A DNA stretch of 64,000 nt from DASUPK01 sp963800285 (GCA_963800285.1 CAWDAL010000010.1:1-64000); one strand, 5' to 3'. Positions 1 through 8,227 are shown, counted from the stretch's first letter. A program made the numbers and translations. Notes: generated by a model from the sequence alone, not told the origin.

Positions 1-769
1 AGTGCTCCAGCACCTGGCCGAGGAAGCGTTTGGTGCGCTCCTCCCTCGGCTTGTCGATCACCTGCTTGGCGGCGCCCTGCTCGACGATCACGCCCTGATC
101 CATGAAGATCACCTCGTTCGCCACCTCGCGTGCGAAGCCCATCTCGTGGGTGACGACGAGCATCGTCATGCCCTCGCTGGCCAGCTCCCGCATGACGTCC
201 AGGACGTCCTTGACGAGCTCCGGGTCGAGAGCGCTGGTGACCTCGTCGAAGAGCATCAGCTTCGGGTCCATCGCCAGCGCCCGCGCGATCGCGACCCGCT
301 GCTGCTGGCCGCCCGAGAGCCGCGCCGGGTACTCGTCGACCTTGTCGCCGAGCCCGACCCGCTCGAGCAGCTCGGTGGCTCGCCGGCGGGCGTCGCTTGG
401 ACTCCGACTGAGGACGATCCGCTGTGCCAGCGAGATGTTTTCGATTGCGGTCATGTGCGGGAACAGGTTGAAGTGCTGGAAGACCATCCCGATCTTGGCG
501 CGAGAGGCGACGATCTCTGATTCCCGGATCTCGTGGAGTTTGTCTCCGACCTCCCGATAGCCCATCAGCTCCCCGTCGACCCAGATCCTGCCGCCGTTGA
601 TCTTCTCCAGATGGTTGATGCAGCGCAAAAGGGTCGACTTCCCCGATCCCGATGGGCCGAGCAGAACGAACACCTGGCCCTGGTCGACTTCCATGGAGAT
701 CCCCTTGAGGACCTCGAGGCGCCCGAAGCGCTTGCGGACGCCTTCCGCCTTGACGACCGGCCCGGCCAT
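1..769 (-). CDS. Amino-acid ABC transporter ATP-binding protein (GlnQ/HisP type), 3' end cut by window
   Basis: This is the ATPase of a polar amino-acid importer and would energise uptake through the permease and binding protein encoded just upstream. About 256 codons are visible and the frame is still open at the window edge. The protein shows Walker A GPSGSGKST near residues 38-46, a Q-loop in FQHFNLFPHMT, the signature LSGGQQQR and Walker B MLFDEVTSALDPE. The ATG at 769 overlaps the permease stop by one base (TGATG), so the two are translationally coupled. The family usually has 240-260 residues, so only a few are missing. Sequence alone does not give the substrate. Confidence 0.93.
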   Translation of the reverse strand, partial: MAGPVVKAEGVRKRFGRLEVLKGISMEVDQGQVFVLLGPSGSGKSTLLRCINHLEKINGGRIWVDGELMGYREVGDKLHEIRESEIVASRAKIGMVFQHFNLFPHMTAIENISLAQRIVLSRSPSDARRRATELLERVGLGDKVDEYPARLSGGQQQRVAIARALAMDPKLMLFDEVTSALDPELVKDVLDVMRELASEGMTMLVVTHEMGFAREVANEVIFMDQGVIVEQGAAKQVIDKPREERTKRFLGQVLEH

Positions 770-1749
770 CAGCGTGCCCCTCCTGACTCGGCGGCGCCTC
801 GCTGGAGCAGCTCTTCGGGGTCGGCGCGACGGCCGATCCACCCCGAGCGGATCTGCTCGAACAGGCTCATCGGCTCGTCCCGGGTGCGACCACGTCCGAA
901 GCGACGCTCGAGGAAGAACTGGCCGATCGAAAGAACGGTCGTCATCGCGAGGTACCAGATGGACGCCACCAGCAGGAGTGGGATCTGCTGGAAGCTCTGC
1001 GAGTAGATCAGCTGCACGGAGTACGTCAGCTCGGCCACGGCGATCACACTGACCAGCGACGTGTACTTCAGCATCGAGATCGTTTCGTTGCCCGTCGGCG
1101 GGATGATCACCCGCATCGCCTGTGGCAGCACGATCCGGCGCATCGTCTGCATCCTCGTCATCCCCAGCGCCTTGGCCGCCTCGGTCTGTCCCTCATCAAC
1201 CGAGATGATCCCGGCGCGGACGATCTCCGCCATGTAGGCGCCTTCGTTGAGACCGAGGGCGAGCATCCCGGCGATGAACGGCGTGATGAAGTCGTTCGCG
1301 TTCAGGTGGATGAAGGATGGGCCGAACGGGATTCCCAGGTCGATCGTCGGATACAGCGCGGCGATGAAGTTCCAGAACAGGATCTGAATGAGGACAGGGG
1401 TTCCGCGAAAGATCCAGATGTAGAACCAGCTCGAGCTGCGAATGAGCGGATTCGCTGAGAGCCGCATCACCGCGAGCAGGACGCCGAGCACGATCCCGAT
1501 CGCCATCGCGAGCACCGTCAGCTGGATCGTCTTCACGACCCCGTCGAGGACTCGCTGGTCGAACAGATACTGGCCGACGACGTCCCACTCGAAGTTGGGG
1601 TTGTCGATCGCGGACCGGATCACCGAGGCGGCGATCAGCGCGACGATCGCGGCCGCTATCCAGCGGCCCGGATGACGAACCGGGACCGCCCGAATCTCTT
1701 CGGGCGATCCCGGCTGAATCGCTTCCTCGTTGCCAGATGACGGAGTCAC
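769..1749 (-). CDS. Amino-acid ABC transporter permease (HisM family)
   Basis: This is the inner-membrane subunit of the polar amino-acid importer. The 326-residue protein has a cytoplasmic N-terminus of about 30 residues, a first membrane helix near WIAAAIVALIAASVI, and the HisM-type core beginning GVVKTIQLTVLAMAIG. The EAA loop that contacts the ATPase is visible as EAAKALGMTRMQTMRRIVLPQAM. The start is GTG at 1749, because the only upstream ATG in the gap reads into a stop after four codons. The gene follows the binding-protein gene by 18 bases and overlaps the ATPase start. It is longer than a minimal HisM protein (about 220 residues) because of extra N- and C-terminal tails. Confidence 0.92.
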   Translation of the reverse strand: MTPSSGNEEAIQPGSPEEIRAVPVRHPGRWIAAAIVALIAASVIRSAIDNPNFEWDVVGQYLFDQRVLDGVVKTIQLTVLAMAIGIVLGVLLAVMRLSANPLIRSSSWFYIWIFRGTPVLIQILFWNFIAALYPTIDLGIPFGPSFIHLNANDFITPFIAGMLALGLNEGAYMAEIVRAGIISVDEGQTEAAKALGMTRMQTMRRIVLPQAMRVIIPPTGNETISMLKYTSLVSVIAVAELTYSVQLIYSQSFQQIPLLLVASIWYLAMTTVLSIGQFFLERRFGRGRTRDEPMSLFEQIRSGWIGRRADPEELLQRGAAESGGAR

Positions 1750-1767
1750 CGGCGAGACATTCTCTTC

Positions 1768-2685
1768 CTAGCTGGTCGCCCCGTTGATCTGGGGGTTGTC
1801 GATCGCCGCGTCCGGCAGCTGCCAGTAGTCGAAGATCTTCTGCATGGTGCCGTCGTCATACAGAGCCTTCACCGCGGCGAGCACGGGCTGCGCGAGCGCG
1901 CTGCCCTTCTTCATCGCGATCCCGTAGGGCGCGACGCCATACGCGGAGCCGAGCTTGAACTGGCCGTTCGACTGCTCGACGATGTATGCCGCGACCGGCG
2001 AGTCCGCCATGCCGAGTTCGGCACGACCACTCGAGATGGCCAGATTGGCGCCGTTCTGGTCCGGATAGACCTGGACGTCGACGTTGCACTTGTCGGCCTG
2101 TCCCTGGGCGTCCTCCTGCTGCGTGGTGCCCTTCTCGACCGCGACCGAGTGATCGCAGAGGTCAGCCAGGCTCTTCGGATCGAGGCTGGCGCTCGCGGCG
2201 GAGTAGAACGACGTGCCCGCCTGGGCATAGGTGACGAAGTCGTTCGTCTTCTGGCGATCCAGTGAGTCGGTGAACGACGAGATGCCGAGGTCGTACTTGC
2301 CGGCGGTGAGGCCCGGCAGGATGCTGTCGAACGGAGTGTTCTCGACCTTGGGAGTGAGCCCCATGATCTGGCCGAGGGCCTTCGAGATGTCCGCGTCCGC
2401 CCCGATCACCGTCGAGCTGTTGTCCTTGGCGAAGAACTCCATCGGCGGATAGGTCGCATCCGACGCGATCGAGAGCTGACCGCTCTGGGTGACCGCATTC
2501 GCCGCCTGACTGGCGATCTGATCGTCCTTGGCGACGTCGATGCCGGGCGTCGCGGTCAGCTCGCCCCCGGCCGCGGTCGTGCCGGTGCTGCTGCTGTTGT
2601 CGTTGTTGCTGCTGCCGCAGCCCGCTGCCACCGTGACGGCGGCGAAAGCGATCACTGCGATCAGAGCGGTAAGTCGGGATCTCAT
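1768..2685 (-). CDS. Amino-acid ABC transporter substrate-binding lipoprotein (SBP family 3)
   Basis: This extracellular lipid-anchored protein captures the amino acid and delivers it to the permease. The 305-residue product begins with a lipoprotein signal whose lipobox ends TVAAGC, followed by a Ser/Asn/Thr-rich tether. The family-3 fold is recognisable from ATYPPMEFFAKDN, then the GADADISKALGQIMG segment, then KYDLGISSFTDSLDRQ. A strong ribosome site (GGGGAGGAGACAA before ATG 2685) fixes the start. It is the first gene of the operon binding protein, permease, ATPase, and it is divergent from cysM. The ligand is not predictable from the sequence. Confidence 0.93.
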   Translation of the reverse strand: MRSRLTALIAVIAFAAVTVAAGCGSSNNDNSSSTGTTAAGGELTATPGIDVAKDDQIASQAANAVTQSGQLSIASDATYPPMEFFAKDNSSTVIGADADISKALGQIMGLTPKVENTPFDSILPGLTAGKYDLGISSFTDSLDRQKTNDFVTYAQAGTSFYSAASASLDPKSLADLCDHSVAVEKGTTQQEDAQGQADKCNVDVQVYPDQNGANLAISSGRAELGMADSPVAAYIVEQSNGQFKLGSAYGVAPYGIAMKKGSALAQPVLAAVKALYDDGTMQKIFDYWQLPDAAIDNPQINGATS

Positions 2686-2804
2686 TTGTCTCCTCCCCTG
2701 TGGGGCTCGGGTACAGGGACGGACCCTATCTGAGCATTGCTAAGCGCAGGTTTCGCGATCAGCCTCGCGGGGCACCTGCCGCATGTGTCCGGCACGCGTG
2801 CACC

Positions 2805-2829
2805 CATACTTCACTTTCTGAAGTATGCT
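2805..2829 (+). promoter_or_regulatory. Palindrome over the predicted -10 box of cysM
   Basis: CATACTTCA and TGAAGTATG form a perfect 9-bp inverted repeat with a 5-base spacer (2805-2827). A TATGCT hexamer at 2824-2829 overlaps its right arm and ends 9 bases before the cysM ATG, and no Shine-Dalgarno sequence is present. The arrangement fits a leaderless promoter that a repressor could block. The regulator is unknown. Confidence 0.5.
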
Positions 2830-2838
2830 CTTGCGTAG

Positions 2839-3807
2839 ATGAGCACGGAGCCGCTCCTCAATCGTCCCTGCGGCGGCCACTTCGAGAACGTACTCGAGGC
2901 GATCGGCAACACGCCGCTCGTCGAGCTGCCGCGCCTGACGCCGAAGCCCGAGGTCCGCCTCTGGGCGAAGCTCGAGGGCCGCAACCCGACCGGCTCCGTC
3001 AAGGACCGGGTCGCCAAGTACATGATCGAGGACGCCGAGGAGCGGGGCGCGATCCAGCCGGGCCACACCATCTTCGAGCCGACCTCCGGCAACACCGGCA
3101 TCTCGCTGGCGATGATCTGCCGCCGCAAGGGCTATCCCCTCAAGGTGGTGATGCCCGACAACGTCACCGAGGAGCGCACCCAGCTGCTGCTGATGTACGG
3201 CGCCGAGATCGTCTATTCGGAGGGCGCCAAGGGATCGAACGGCGCCGTCGAGCTGGCGCTGGAGATGGCTGAGGCCGACGCCTCGTACTACATGCCCTAC
3301 CAGTACGGCAACGAGGCGAACCCTCGCGCTCACTACGAGGGCACGGCCAAGGAGATCCTCGACGAGCTCGACGAGGTCACGGCCTTCGTCGGCGGGCTCG
3401 GGACCGGCGGCACCCTGATGGGCAACGGCCGCCGCTTCAAGGAGCACAACCCCGAGACCAAGATCGTCGCCGCGGAGCCGATGCAGGGGGAGCTGGTCCA
3501 GGGACTCCGCTCACTCGACGATGGCTTCATCCCGCCGATCATCGATCTGAGCCTGCTCGATCGGAAGATCATGGTCTCGAACATGGACGCGATCCTCTGG
3601 ACCCGCAAGCTGCTGCACGAGGAGGGCATGTTCGCCGGCGTCTCCGCGGGGGCCATCGCCTACGTCGCCCACCGGATCGCGAACGAGCTCGACGAAGGCA
3701 ACGTGGTCTTCCTGGTGCCCGACGACGGCTGGAAGTACCTCTCGAGCGGCGTCTACACCAAGCCCATCGAGGAGCTCAAGGACATCGACTCCACCGTCTG
3801 GTGGTAG
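2839..3807 (+). CDS. cysM: Cysteine synthase, CysM type (probably CysO-thiocarboxylate dependent)
   Basis: This PLP enzyme makes cysteine, probably from O-phosphoserine and a sulfide carrier protein. The 322-residue protein shows the PLP lysine in NPTGSVKDR, the phosphate and substrate loop PTSGNTGISLAM, and the glycine loop GGLGTGGTLMG. Remembered similarity to mycobacterial CysM is strong across RLWAKLEGRNPTGS, YQYGNEANP and the late segment DDGWKYLSSGVYT. In Mycobacterium tuberculosis cysM is clustered with mec and cysO, and here a mec gene follows one gene later. No cysO gene is present in the window. The start is ATG 2839, preceded by a -10-like TATGCT and not by a ribosome site. Confidence 0.9.
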   Translation: MSTEPLLNRPCGGHFENVLEAIGNTPLVELPRLTPKPEVRLWAKLEGRNPTGSVKDRVAKYMIEDAEERGAIQPGHTIFEPTSGNTGISLAMICRRKGYPLKVVMPDNVTEERTQLLLMYGAEIVYSEGAKGSNGAVELALEMAEADASYYMPYQYGNEANPRAHYEGTAKEILDELDEVTAFVGGLGTGGTLMGNGRRFKEHNPETKIVAAEPMQGELVQGLRSLDDGFIPPIIDLSLLDRKIMVSNMDAILWTRKLLHEEGMFAGVSAGAIAYVAHRIANELDEGNVVFLVPDDGWKYLSSGVYTKPIEELKDIDSTVWW

Positions 3808-3818
3808 CCGGCTTCTCG

Positions 3819-3824
3819 TAGCCT
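3819..3824 (+). promoter_or_regulatory. Predicted -10 hexamer TAGCCT
   Basis: TAGCCT lies 8 bases before ATG 3833 and there is no Shine-Dalgarno sequence. It belongs to the recurrent TANNNT-start pattern in this window that suggests leaderless transcription. No clear -35 box is visible. Confidence 0.35.
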
Positions 3825-3832
3825 CCACCCGT

Positions 3833-4639
3833 ATGCCCGCAGACCCCGATGCACTGAAGCGCGTCGTCACGCGCGTCAAGAAGCTCGCCAAGGATTTCGA
3901 GCCGCCGAGCTTCGACCACGTCCCGCATCCCGACGCCGCCCTCTTCCTCTCGGCGATCGACCACCAGACCGGCTACACCGAGCCGCACACGGTGGACGGC
4001 GAGGGCCCGTACGAGGGGAGCGACCTGCTCTGGGCCCTCGGGCTCCGGGCGGAGCGCCGCGCCCCGGGCGCCCTCACCGCCCGCTCCCTGATGGGCGTTC
4101 CGGCCGAGGCGATCGCGGCGGTCTTCCGCGCCGGACAGGACAACCTCCACGACCCGGAGCGGCGCGCCAAGCTCTGGGACGACCTGTCCAAGGGGATGCT
4201 GAAGAACTACGCCGGCCAGGCCGAGCAGCTGATCGATGCGTCGGGGGGCAAGCTGGCGGGCCCGGGCGGAGCACTGGTCCGCCTGAGCGAGTTCGACGCC
4301 TTCGCCGACCCGCTCCGCAAGAAGGCCTTCCTGGTCTGCAAGATCTGGGAGCGGCGCGGCTGGTTCGAGGTCTCCGACCCGGAGAGCTGGGAGGTCTCGG
4401 CGGACAACGTGCTGATGCGGCTCGCCCTGCGTTCCGGCCTCGTGCCCGAGGGTGACGTCGACGAGGTCCGGGAGGCGACCCGCGAAGCCTTCAAGCAGGT
4501 GGCGGATCAGTCGAAGATCTCGCCGCCGGTCCTCGACGACCTGCTCTGGCAGAGGGGCCGCGAGGATCCGGACCTGCTCGGGAACGAGGGCGGCGATCTG
4601 ACCGAGCCGCCTCGCCGCGAGGGCGTCGTCTTCTACTAG
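3833..4639 (+). CDS. Conserved hypothetical protein between cysM and mec
   Basis: I do not recognise this 268-residue soluble protein. It has no signal peptide and no membrane segment. It contains segments such as FLSAIDHQTGYTEPHTVDG, GSDLLWALGLRAE and KKAFLVCKIWERRGWF, and ends in a tail ENEGG-like stretch followed by RREGVVFY. Codon use looks native and the frame is clean. It starts 25 bases after the cysM stop and ends 23 bases before mec. In mycobacteria cysO occupies a comparable place in the mec-cysM cluster, but this protein is far too long and lacks a terminal Gly-Gly, so it is not the sulfur carrier. A role in cysteine or sulfur metabolism is only a guess from context. Confidence 0.8.
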   Translation: MPADPDALKRVVTRVKKLAKDFEPPSFDHVPHPDAALFLSAIDHQTGYTEPHTVDGEGPYEGSDLLWALGLRAERRAPGALTARSLMGVPAEAIAAVFRAGQDNLHDPERRAKLWDDLSKGMLKNYAGQAEQLIDASGGKLAGPGGALVRLSEFDAFADPLRKKAFLVCKIWERRGWFEVSDPESWEVSADNVLMRLALRSGLVPEGDVDEVREATREAFKQVADQSKISPPVLDDLLWQRGREDPDLLGNEGGDLTEPPRREGVVFY

Positions 4640-4649
4640 GCCGGACCAC

Positions 4650-4655
4650 TAACTT
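4650..4655 (+). promoter_or_regulatory. Predicted -10 hexamer TAACTT before mec
   Basis: TAACTT ends 7 bases before the mec ATG at 4663, and no ribosome site lies in the gap. This is consistent with a leaderless transcript starting at or beside the start codon. Confidence 0.35.
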
Positions 4656-4662
4656 CAGGGCG

Positions 4663-5055
4663 ATGAAGATCTCGAGGCCGATCTACGACGAGCTGCTCGC
4701 GCACGCGCGCGAGGATGCGCCGAACGAGTGCTGCGGCCTGATCGGCGGCAACGACGGCGTTGCGAAGACGGTCTATCGCGCTCGCAACGCCGAGGCCAGT
4801 CCCCTCCGTTACAACCTCGACCCCCAGGACCAGTTCCGGATCATGACCGCGATGGACGAGAGGGGGGAGGAGCTCTCGGCCATCTACCACTCCCATACGG
4901 CGAGCCCCGCCTATCCGTCGCAGACGGACATCAACCTCGCCGCCTATCCCGACGCCCTCTATCTGATCGTCTCCCTGGCCGAGGGCGAGGAGCCGCTCCG
5001 CGGCTACCGGATCGAGGAGGGGAAGGTCGACGAGGTCGAGCTCCAGATGGAGTGA
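4663..5055 (+). CDS. mec: Mec-type JAMM (Mov34/MPN) metalloprotease
   Basis: This is a zinc JAMM-domain isopeptidase. In mycobacteria Mec releases cysteine from the CysO-cysteine adduct made by CysM. The 130-residue protein is one MPN domain. It shows an N-terminal glutamate in PNECCGLIGG and the metal motif HSHTASPAYPSQTD, in which two histidines and an aspartate bind zinc. The cysM gene lies upstream, which supports the sulfur-carrier role. The gene overlaps the next start (GTGA), suggesting translational coupling. Assignment to Mec rather than another JAMM peptidase depends partly on context. Confidence 0.88.
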   Translation: MKISRPIYDELLAHAREDAPNECCGLIGGNDGVAKTVYRARNAEASPLRYNLDPQDQFRIMTAMDERGEELSAIYHSHTASPAYPSQTDINLAAYPDALYLIVSLAEGEEPLRGYRIEEGKVDEVELQME

Positions 5056-5552
5056 ACGAGTCTCTCGTCTGCCCGCGCTGCGCCCTGCCCCATCCGAGCA
5101 GTGAGCGGTTCTGCCGCGACTGCGGGATGCCGCTGGTCTACGCCGGTACGCGCGAGGAGGGACCGATCACGGACGCCCACGAGCGGGCGCGCAAGGTCCG
5201 CCCGCAGTACGCCCGCGGTGACCTGGTCCGGGTAACCGGCGCCAGGAACATGGCCGACGGCGAGCTGATCCAGTCGATCCTGCTCGAGCACGGCATCCCC
5301 TCGATGCTCCGGCGGGCACGCGGATTCGACGTGCCGGACTTCCTGGCGGCCGGGCCGCGGGACGTGCTGGTCCCGGAGTCGGGCTACGAGACGGCGCGCG
5401 AGGTGCTCGCCGGCACCGACATGCTCACCGCGGAGGCGGCGCCTGGCTCAATGCCCGGGATCGGATCTCCAGCCCGGCTCGCGGTGGGCCTGATCGCGGC
5501 CGTTGGTGCTGCCGCCGTGATCGTCTACCTCTTCTACCTCGCGTTCGGCTGA
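5052..5552 (+). CDS. Zinc-ribbon and DUF2007-like protein with a C-terminal membrane helix
   Basis: The 166-residue product starts at GTG 5052, overlapping the mec stop. It opens with two cysteine knuckles (CPRC and CRDC) that form a zinc ribbon. A DUF2007-type segment follows, with the pattern ADGELIQSILLEHGIPSMLRR and then DVLVPESGYETAREVL. The C-terminus is one hydrophobic helix (AVGLIAAVGAAAVIVYLFYL). DUF2007 is annotated as a putative signal-transducing domain with no settled function. The last 105 bases overlap the 3' end of the convergent peptidase-like gene on the other strand. Confidence 0.8.
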   Translation: MNESLVCPRCALPHPSSERFCRDCGMPLVYAGTREEGPITDAHERARKVRPQYARGDLVRVTGARNMADGELIQSILLEHGIPSMLRRARGFDVPDFLAAGPRDVLVPESGYETAREVLAGTDMLTAEAAPGSMPGIGSPARLAVGLIAAVGAAAVIVYLFYLAFG

Positions 5553-6341
5553 GCGCCGCCGGTTGGTCGTGGTCGGGTCGAAGCTGAACTCGGGCGGCGT
5601 CCCCAGCTCGAGGTCGAAGCCCGGCCGCTCCAGCGCGTCGCTCAGCGACGGCGCCTCGAGCGAATCCGACTGCGGATACAGGATCTCGTCGAGGTGCGTC
5701 CGCCAGGCGCGCTCGATCTCCCGCATCCGCGCCTCGAAGGCGAGCTCCAGATTCCCCTGCGGTCCCTGGCGGTGCAGGCGCGATGCCATCCGCGCGCAGG
5801 CATCCGGCCCGGCGTGGCGGTCGAGCAGGTCGAAGATCGTGCCGCCCAGGATCAGCGCGTCGCGCCGTGACGGCGGGAAGGACGGCCGAACGCCCTCACG
5901 CAGGCGGGTGATGACCGCGGCCCGGTAGAGGGAGGTCTGACCGGTGAAGTACTGGGCGGCGCCCTCGATCAGCCAGGCCCAGCGCAGGTAGGTGATGAAC
6001 CTGCGCGGGGTCCACATAGGCGGCAACGCCGTGTTGTTCTGAGCCAGGACGATCTGGCAGTACATCCGCTCGGCGGTGCCCCGCAGCGCGCGCAGGGAGT
6101 CTTCCCCAGCCGAGCGTCGCTCCATCCAGGAGTCGTTCAGGGTGTGGATCTCCCCATCCATCGGCCAGCCCGCCAGGTAGCGGCGCGCGGCCGGGGCGGC
6201 AGACCAGCGCACCGCGGGCAGAAGCGGATGCGCGGCGGAGAGCCAGGCGGGGTTGTCATGCAGGATCACGGTGACGTTCCCCGGCACGGCGTCGAAGCGG
6301 TCCTCGAGGCGCAGCCGCACGTCCTCCAGCGCGTCGAGCAC
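5448..6341 (-). CDS. Peptidase-MA-like (gluzincin-type) protein; N-terminus probably longer
   Basis: The 297-residue ORF from GTG 6341 resembles the peptidase MA family: a segment like VTVILHDNPAWLSAAHPLL, then a WLIEGAAQYFTG segment placed like the zinc helix. The usual HExxH is not clear here (IEGAAQYF), so catalytic activity is uncertain. The same frame continues upstream to the stop codon at 6426-6428 and that stretch looks like the missing N-terminus (ETDSLSFTARHDDADLA), yet it holds no ATG, GTG or TTG. A TAGCCT hexamer formed by that stop codon precedes an in-frame ATC at 6416 by 6 bases. The 3' end overlaps the convergent zinc-ribbon gene by 105 bases. Confidence 0.65.
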   Translation of the reverse strand: MLDALEDVRLRLEDRFDAVPGNVTVILHDNPAWLSAAHPLLPAVRWSAAPAARRYLAGWPMDGEIHTLNDSWMERRSAGEDSLRALRGTAERMYCQIVLAQNNTALPPMWTPRRFITYLRWAWLIEGAAQYFTGQTSLYRAAVITRLREGVRPSFPPSRRDALILGGTIFDLLDRHAGPDACARMASRLHRQGPQGNLELAFEARMREIERAWRTHLDEILYPQSDSLEAPSLSDALERPGFDLELGTPPEFSFDPTTTNRRRSAEREVEEVDDHGGSTNGRDQAHREPGWRSDPGH

Positions 6342-6425
6342 GCGGTGGGCGCAGGCGAGGTCGGCGTCGTCGTGACGCGCGGTGAAGCTGAGCGAATCGG
6401 TCTCTATCCAGGTGATGGAGCCAGG

Positions 6426-7313
6426 CTACTGGCGGGCTCGGGCGCGCTCCCGCTCGAGCTCGAGCTCCGTCTTGACGCCGATCGCGTTGAGCGCCTCGCG
6501 GGCCTCGTCGAGGCCGGCGGCCGGGGAGACCGCGGTGGCGAGCGGTACCGCGGACTTGGCGGCCGCCACCGGGTCGAAAAAGAAGGTGAGGGCCCCCAGC
6601 GGGGTGAGCTCCACGCTGCGCCGGCCGCCGCGGATGGGGCTCTCTCCGCGCTCACCCCGCGCGCAGCGCACGGCCATCAGGCTGGCCTCGGTCGGCACCA
6701 CGGCCGCGGCGGACTCGACCAGCTCGCAGGCGTGGGGCGTCAGACCCCAGGCGCCGAGGAGCGCATCCGCCGATTGCAGCGCGGTGATCCTCTGCAGAAC
6801 CTCGTCGGGGGTGAGCTCGCCGTCGCAGCCCGGCCCGTAGACGGCGCCGATCACCTCGGTGGAGCGGGCGAGGAAGAGACCGGCGGCCAGCACGATCGCG
6901 TCGCAGAGTGGGCTGGCGAGTCCGGGCTCGTCGCCATGGGCGAGTACATCGCCGCCGACGTCGAGCAGGACGATTGCGTCGCAGCCGAGCTCGGCGGCCG
7001 CCTCCGCGATCCCGCCGGCGAGCGCCTGCGGGCCGCGCGTGATGTCGAGCAGCAGGACCGGCCGACCCAGGTGCGAGGCCATCTTCGACTCGGAGAACTC
7101 GACGCCGTCGAGGGTCGTGGTTGAGCCCTCGGTGAGAACCGCGGCCGAGCCGCACGGGCGGCCGCCGCGGATCTCGTCCAGCGAGCGCGGGCCGGGACGC
7201 GGGTCGATCGGCGAGCGCTCCCAGGCGATCCCGCCGAGCACCCATTCCGTGTCCAGGCCGGCGAGCAGGTCGGTGATCGCCGAAGCGCCGACGACATCGC
7301 CGCCGCCGCCCAT
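6426..7313 (-). CDS. DUF1152-like protein
   Basis: The product of the ORF from ATG 7313 has 295 residues. Its start matches the glycine-rich nucleotide-binding-like motif of DUF1152 proteins (GMGGGGDVVGA). Later segments include VLLLDITRGPQALAGG and AIVLLDVGGDVLAHGDE, and the C-terminus is helical and charged (ELERERARAR). The reading frame continues 17 codons upstream to the stop of the preceding gene, and the conserved motif appears to begin at ALLIGMGGGGD. The true start could therefore be CTG 7328, although no ribosome site is seen. The gene sits between a DUF1802-like gene and the peptidase-MA-like gene in the same frame. Function is unknown. Confidence 0.72.
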   Translation of the reverse strand: MGGGGDVVGASAITDLLAGLDTEWVLGGIAWERSPIDPRPGPRSLDEIRGGRPCGSAAVLTEGSTTTLDGVEFSESKMASHLGRPVLLLDITRGPQALAGGIAEAAAELGCDAIVLLDVGGDVLAHGDEPGLASPLCDAIVLAAGLFLARSTEVIGAVYGPGCDGELTPDEVLQRITALQSADALLGAWGLTPHACELVESAAAVVPTEASLMAVRCARGERGESPIRGGRRSVELTPLGALTFFFDPVAAAKSAVPLATAVSPAAGLDEAREALNAIGVKTELELERERARARQ

Positions 7314-7364
7314 GCCGATCAGCAGGGCGCGCTCAGAGTCTTTGAGTGCCTGGAGAGCCGAAAC

Positions 7365-7991
7365 CTAGGCGAGGACGAGGTCGCCCTGGCAGATCTCGCG
7401 GATCGAAGCGGCGGCGCGCTCGAACTCCTCGTCGGCCATCACCGGCGTCCCCTCGAAGGGCAGATCGCGGTCGATCTCGACCCACGAGCGGCAGCCGTGG
7501 TGCTCGTCCTTGACGCGCACCGTGACGGGCCGCGGGATCCGATGGACCCGCAGGAGCAGCACGTGCAGCGGATGGGTCCGCTTCCACGCCAGGCGCTTCT
7601 GGGCGTAGTCCGAGGTCCAGATGTGGAAGGGCGTCAGCGCCTCGACCACGCGATGGTCCTCGGTCGTGAAGTGATCGGTGATCTCGGCCCAGCTGCGGAT
7701 CCTCACCCGATCGGGCTGGGGGATGCCGCCGTCCTGGAGCAGCGCCCTCGGGGGCGGCTCCTCGTCGGGCCAGACGCCCTCCTCGAGGGCGCGGCGAAGC
7801 TCAGGGTGATGGGACTCGCGAACCAGGTCGTTCCGCTGATGGTCGAACGTCGGGTAGAGGAAGAACTGGTCGTGCTCGACCTCGAAGTGCTTCTCGTCCT
7901 CGCGGATGCCGCCCTTCCGCAGGGCGACGAGCTGCTCGCCCTCGGCCAGCGCCCGCACGGTCACGGCCCACTCTTTCAATGCAATCGGCAT
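7365..7991 (-). CDS. DUF1802-like protein
   Basis: The 208-residue soluble protein matches the remembered DUF1802 pattern. It begins ALKEWAVTVRALAEGEQLV, continues LRKGGIREDEKHFEVEHDQFFLYPT, and has a late segment KRTHPLHVLLLRVHRI. The function of this family is not established. The start is ATG 7991. The gene ends in TAG at 7365-7367, which also forms a TAGGTT hexamer in front of the next gene. The 236 bases upstream contain no confident gene and hold the palindrome at 8114. Confidence 0.75.
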   Translation of the reverse strand: MPIALKEWAVTVRALAEGEQLVALRKGGIREDEKHFEVEHDQFFLYPTFDHQRNDLVRESHHPELRRALEEGVWPDEEPPPRALLQDGGIPQPDRVRIRSWAEITDHFTTEDHRVVEALTPFHIWTSDYAQKRLAWKRTHPLHVLLLRVHRIPRPVTVRVKDEHHGCRSWVEIDRDLPFEGTPVMADEEFERAAASIREICQGDLVLA

Positions 7992-8113
7992 AAGGAATTA
8001 GGGGGTAGTCAATCGGGGTTCGAATCCGGGGGCGGGGCCTCGAGTCTCGGGCCGGAGCCCCCTCGGAGGCGAGCAGTCTAGAGGACGAACCCAGTTTTGA
8101 CAACCCTTGTGCC

Positions 8114-8128
8114 GCTTTGTCACAAAGC
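8114..8128. promoter_or_regulatory. Inverted repeat GCTTTGT-C-ACAAAGC
   Basis: A perfect 7-bp inverted repeat around a single C lies in the gap between hyuB and the DUF1802-like gene. It is more AT-rich than its surroundings. It could be an operator for the gene starting at 7991 or part of a terminator for hyuB, but no U-tract follows on either strand. Confidence 0.3.
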
Positions 8129-8227
8129 CAGAGGCTTAGTTGTAAGTGCCAGATAGCCCATTCCCATGCGGTACTTGTCCTGGTTGACCGGCCAATCGAC
8201 GCAAGATGCGCCATTCGCGAACCGGGG

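Noticed and set aside
8008..8032. Possible tRNA T-arm (GGTTCGAATCC) in the gap before the DUF1802-like gene
   Set aside because: The arm does not pair as a five-base T stem, and no acceptor, D or anticodon arms surround it. It may be a chance match or a decayed fragment.
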